Source of the DNA: Bordetella parapertussis
GTDB lineage: Bacteria > Pseudomonadota > Gammaproteobacteria > Burkholderiales > SG8-39
Length of the DNA stretch: 8,004 nucleotides
Reading direction: 5' to 3'
NCBI GenBank assembly: GCA_945906975.1
Contig: CAMDRY010000132.1
Span: 1-8,004, forward strand
Shown: positions 6,061 to 8,004 of the stretch, one piece after another
Position numbering within the stretch: the stretch's first letter is position 1
Layout of the letters: every line of letters begins with the position of its first letter
The notes under the pieces: model-generated
Told to the model about the DNA's origin: nothing
Seen by the model: the letters and a program-made list of their open reading frames with translations, nothing else
Database searches by the model: none
Translations under genes and position numbers: made by a program

Positions 6061-6120
6061 GCTCCAATTTTCGACAACCTGTGTACCTGATATTTTTTAC
6101 CAGACCCCTGATTCAATTTC
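6061..6120. other. AT-rich boundary between catabolic region and minus-strand genes
   Basis: This short stretch separates the last plus-strand remnant from the stop of the small membrane protein gene. It is much more AT-rich than the rest of the window, with a T6 run at 6092-6097 and the palindrome TTCTTAAGAA at 6118-6127. No confident terminator hairpin can be drawn, although the T run could end plus-strand transcription. It marks the change in gene content and direction. Confidence 0.3.
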
Positions 6121-6327
6121 TTAAGAATTTTTTAAAGCCATCGCCCAGTCCGTCGCCGCAGCAACGCCATAGCTGACGGCCAGCGCCAAAATCAGTACTG
6201 TGAGCGTGCGCGTCATACCCTTGGGAAAGTCACTGCCATCCATATAACGATTGGCGAAATGCTGTGCGACGAAAAAGGCCATCGTCGACAGGATGAAGCT
6301 GGTGATGGAAAAATTTTCAAGACCCAT
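6121..6327 (-). CDS. Small membrane protein, unknown function
   Basis: This 68-residue protein is not one I recognise. It has two probable membrane helices, roughly residues 8-24 (SFILSTMAFFVAQHFAN and nearby) and 41-60 (TLTVLILALAVSYGVAAATD), joined by a short polar loop containing YMDGSDFPKGM. The N-terminus has one acidic residue and the C-terminus ends in KNS, so both ends may lie on the same side. The ATG at 6327 has no clear RBS in front of it. It sits about 126 bases downstream of the NYN gene on the same strand and could be cotranscribed. The coding look (clean hydrophobic pattern, no antisense rival) supports a real gene. Confidence 0.6.
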   Translation of the reverse strand: MGLENFSITSFILSTMAFFVAQHFANRYMDGSDFPKGMTRTLTVLILALAVSYGVAAATDWAMALKNS

Positions 6328-6453
6328 GGGATGGGGAAGCGTTTAGTGGAGTGACAGGGGGCCTGATCGTGCGCCCTTGGGGGCGGATGGAAGACGGCGG
6401 ACCGTGGGAAACTTGCGCGGATGCGGCGTCGGGTCAGGTTCCTGCCGGCTGCG
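6328..6453. other. Intergenic gap between the two minus-strand genes
   Basis: No gene, clear terminator or promoter is visible in these 126 bases. They are GC-rich on the NYN side. Confidence 0.3.
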
Positions 6454-7326
6454 CTACTCGTGAATCAAGCCTTTGATGATGTAGGCGCCGGATTTCTCGT
6501 CCTTGTCGATATCCAGCAGTTTTCTCATTTTGGCTTCTTCCAGCAGGTCGCCGAAGGCCTTGAAGCCGTAATAGCGTTCATTGAAGCTGGGTTTCCGGCG
6601 CTTCAGGGTCTGCTTCACCATCGAGCCCCAGATTTTTTCCTCGGCGCCGCGCTCTGCCAGCAGGGCTTCTATGGTTTCGATGACGTAGCCTATGGCTTCT
6701 TCCTTTTTTCCCTGCTCGGGCTTGGCCGAGACGGGCGTGGCCTCGACCTCGGCCGGTGCGGCGGCGCCAATGGCGTGTGCGTCACCCTTGGAGGCGGCAC
6801 GCTTGCGTATGGGTTTGGATTTTTTGATGGCGATGAAACGGCCCTGGGTTTCACGCACCAGGTCGTCGTAAAAAATGAACTCGTCGCAGTTGCTGATCAG
6901 CAGGTCGGAGCTGGAGTTTTTTACGCCGACGCCGATCACCGTCTTGTTGTTCTCGCGCAGTTTGGAAACCAGCGGCGAGAAGTCCGAGTCGCCGCTGATG
7001 ATGACAAAGGTGTCGAGGTGGCTTTTGGTGTAGCAGAGGTCGAGTGCGTCGACGACCATGCGGATGTCGGCCGAGTTCTTGCCCGACATGCTGCGGTGGG
7101 GAATTTCGATGAGTTCGAAGGCGGCGGCGTGCATGTCCTGCTTGAAGGCCTTGTAGCGCTCCCAGTCACAGTAGGCTTTTTTCGACACGATGCTGCCTTT
7201 GAGGAGCAGGCGTTCGAGCACCTTGCTAATGTCGAATTTGTCGAATTTGGCGTCGCGTACCCCCAGCGCGACGTTTTCGAAGTCGCAGAACAAAGCCATT
7301 GTTTTTGTTTCGTTTTGTGTACTCAA
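6454..7326 (-). CDS. NYN-domain (LabA/DUF88, PIN-like) protein with C-terminal OST-HTH domain
   Basis: This 290-residue protein joins two RNA-linked domains. Residues about 10-160 form a NYN domain, a PIN-like nuclease fold. Its acidic metal-site residues are visible: Asp15 and Asn18 in CDFENV, Asp87 in NSADIRM, and Asp113 and Asp115 in SGDSDFSPLV. A low-complexity linker rich in K, A, E and P (about 168-208) leads to an OST-HTH/LOTUS domain (about 210-286), with GSMVKQTLKRRKPSFNE and a final AYIIKG strand, which is known to bind RNA. The complete acidic set suggests an active ribonuclease, though the target is unknown. The TTG start at 7326 has GGAG 6 bases before it (7333-7336); the ATG at 7297-7299 (residue 10) is the alternative and has a poor RBS. 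It diverges from the gene at 7523. Confidence 0.9.
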   Translation of the reverse strand: MSTQNETKTMALFCDFENVALGVRDAKFDKFDISKVLERLLLKGSIVSKKAYCDWERYKAFKQDMHAAAFELIEIPHRSMSGKNSADIRMVVDALDLCYTKSHLDTFVIISGDSDFSPLVSKLRENNKTVIGVGVKNSSSDLLISNCDEFIFYDDLVRETQGRFIAIKKSKPIRKRAASKGDAHAIGAAAPAEVEATPVSAKPEQGKKEEAIGYVIETIEALLAERGAEEKIWGSMVKQTLKRRKPSFNERYYGFKAFGDLLEEAKMRKLLDIDKDEKSGAYIIKGLIHE

Positions 7327-7522
7327 TGCGGGCTCCGGATGGGGGGACTGACGCCATTATGGCATTCCCGGCGGGGGGCGGATTTTGTCCTCGGGCGGGC
7401 TCAAGTCCGGGCGCGGTGGTGCCGATAAACAGTGCATGGGAGCCGCAAGCTTCCCCCGGACCCGCAAGGGGCGGGTCCGGGTTCTAACATCGCGGCAACG
7501 CCGCTCAAAAGGGAGTCTTGCC
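7327..7522. promoter_or_regulatory. Divergent promoter region between NYN gene and GspE-like gene
   Basis: These 196 bases separate two genes transcribed away from each other, so promoters for both should lie here. For the minus strand CATAAT (plus-strand 7356-7361, inside the palindrome GCCATTATGGC) is a fair -10 box but lacks a good -35. No convincing plus-strand promoter stands out. The RBS GGGAG (7511-7515) serves the gene at 7523. The region also contains a strong hairpin, listed separately. Confidence 0.45.
7455..7481. repeat. Perfect 11-bp GC-rich inverted repeat
   Basis: CCCGGACCCGC at 7455-7465 pairs perfectly with GCGGGTCCGGG at 7471-7481 across a 5-base loop (AAGGG). The stem is very stable. 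What follows on the plus strand (GTTCTAAC) is not a T run, and no upstream plus-strand gene needs ending here, so it is not a standard terminator. It lies about 40 bases before the start of the GspE-like gene, so it could be a leader hairpin in that mRNA, a protein binding site, or part of a scattered repeat family. Confidence 0.6.
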
Positions 7523-7981
7523 ATGGAAACCGTGGAACAGGATTTGTCCCATGCCCATCCGATGTTTGTCATCGATGGCGCGACGGTTCCGGGGGCGTTG
7601 TTCAGCGTCGGTGAGGCGCAGGACACGCCGGCGCAGTTGCTCAACACCATTGTCGTCGAGGCTTATCTGCTGGGCGCGACGAACATCAAGGTCGAGGCGG
7701 ATGAAAAGGGGGCGGGCGCACACGTATGGTTTGGCATAGACGGCGTGATGCTCGATTACATGCAGATTCCGGCACACCTGCGCGAGGCCTTGTTGTCGCA
7801 CGTCAAGATGATGTGCGGACTCAATGATGCCAGGCGGCGCATCGCGCAGATCAGCCGCATTGATTTTCAGCAGGCGGGCGGGGAGAAAATAGAACTGCGC
7901 GTGGTGACGCTGCCCGACGGTGCTGGCGGCGAAAATTTGCGCTTGCGTTTGATGCGCACACCGCCGGTGCTGATGGCGTAG
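7523..7981 (+). CDS. Stand-alone GspE/PilB-like N-terminal domain protein without ATPase
   Basis: This 152-residue protein resembles the domain that precedes the Walker A site in type II secretion and type IV pilus ATPases (GspE, PilB, PilT). Residues 52-59 (ATNIKVEA) match the family ASDIHIEP. GIDGV (71-75) matches R-x-D-G-V. LSHVKMMCGL with NDARRRIAQISRID (91-114) matches the family K-x-M-x-x-L-D-I-A-E-R-R-x-P-Q-x-G-R. ELRVVTLPDGAGGENLRLRL (124-143) matches the R-V-S-T-L-P block before the nucleotide loop. The gene then stops at TAG 7979, so Walker A and B are absent by design or truncation. Several key positions are changed. The ATG has RBS GGGAG 7 bases upstream. It may be a regulatory or scaffold partner of a pilus motor; no other pilus gene is visible here. 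Confidence 0.7.
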   Translation: METVEQDLSHAHPMFVIDGATVPGALFSVGEAQDTPAQLLNTIVVEAYLLGATNIKVEADEKGAGAHVWFGIDGVMLDYMQIPAHLREALLSHVKMMCGLNDARRRIAQISRIDFQQAGGEKIELRVVTLPDGAGGENLRLRLMRTPPVLMA

Positions 7982-8004
7982 CGCCCTGCGGGCGAAGTTT
8001 GCTT
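7982..8004 (+). terminator. Short hairpin just after the GspE-like gene
   Basis: CGCCC (7982-7986) pairs with GGGCG (7990-7994) around TGC, directly after the stop codon, followed by AAGTTTGCTT. The stem is short and the T stretch is weak and interrupted, and the window ends here, so this is at best a weak terminator candidate. Confidence 0.3.

Noticed and set aside
6097..6115. CCAGACCCCTGATTC resembling half of a REP-type palindrome
   Set aside because: The matching half is absent nearby and no transposase is in the window; the likeness is too short to call a mobile element.
6421..7428. Long plus-strand ORF of 335 codons
   Set aside because: It is antisense to the NYN/OST-HTH gene, whose domains and catalytic residues are clear. 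The plus-strand translation is rich in F, V, G and D with no domain, as expected for a shadow frame in GC-rich DNA.
1..8004. CRISPR array, tRNA or rRNA genes, insertion sequences
   Set aside because: No regular spaced repeats, cloverleaf-like segments, rRNA segments or transposase-like proteins were seen by eye on either strand.

Overview
The window is high-GC DNA from what looks like a betaproteobacterium, probably Burkholderiales or a close relative. This rests on a Bug-type tripartite tricarboxylate transporter (TTT) receptor, a BKACE gene, strong Shine-Dalgarno sequences and GC-rich codon use. It is an inference; no rRNA or other marker gene is present.

Positions 1-5860 form a plus-strand catabolic region. 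In order: the 3' end of a BKACE gene (beta-keto acid cleavage enzyme); an iron ring-cleavage enzyme of the NicX type (2,5-dihydroxypyridine 5,6-dioxygenase); an alpha/beta hydrolase in the position expected for a NicD-type deformylase; a periplasmic TTT receptor with a signal peptide; a small Rieske ferredoxin; a heme-oxygenase-fold protein with six candidate metal ligands (TenA/PqqC/CADD-like, probably diiron); and a flavin reductase of the split-barrel family. The best reading is a locus for uptake and oxidative breakdown of an N-heteroaromatic or related acid. The receptor would bind the substrate, the Rieske protein plus diiron protein (and perhaps the flavin reductase with a partner outside the window) would carry out an oxidation, the NicX-like enzyme would open the ring, and the hydrolase would process the product. 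The Rieske and diiron pair is the most novel part.

The cluster is visibly rearranged. Between the intact genes lie likely 3' ends of three dead genes: a second TTT receptor just before the diiron gene, a short-chain dehydrogenase on the minus strand, and an MmgE/PrpD-family gene after the flavin reductase. A fourth, weaker candidate is a gene start overlapping the BKACE stop that runs only 39 codons.

From about 6100 onward the content changes to unrelated, household-type genes: a small two-helix membrane protein and a NYN-domain RNase-like protein with an OST-HTH domain on the minus strand, then a divergent plus-strand gene for a stand-alone GspE/PilB-like N-terminal domain with no ATPase part. 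A perfect 11-bp hairpin lies in the divergent intergenic region.
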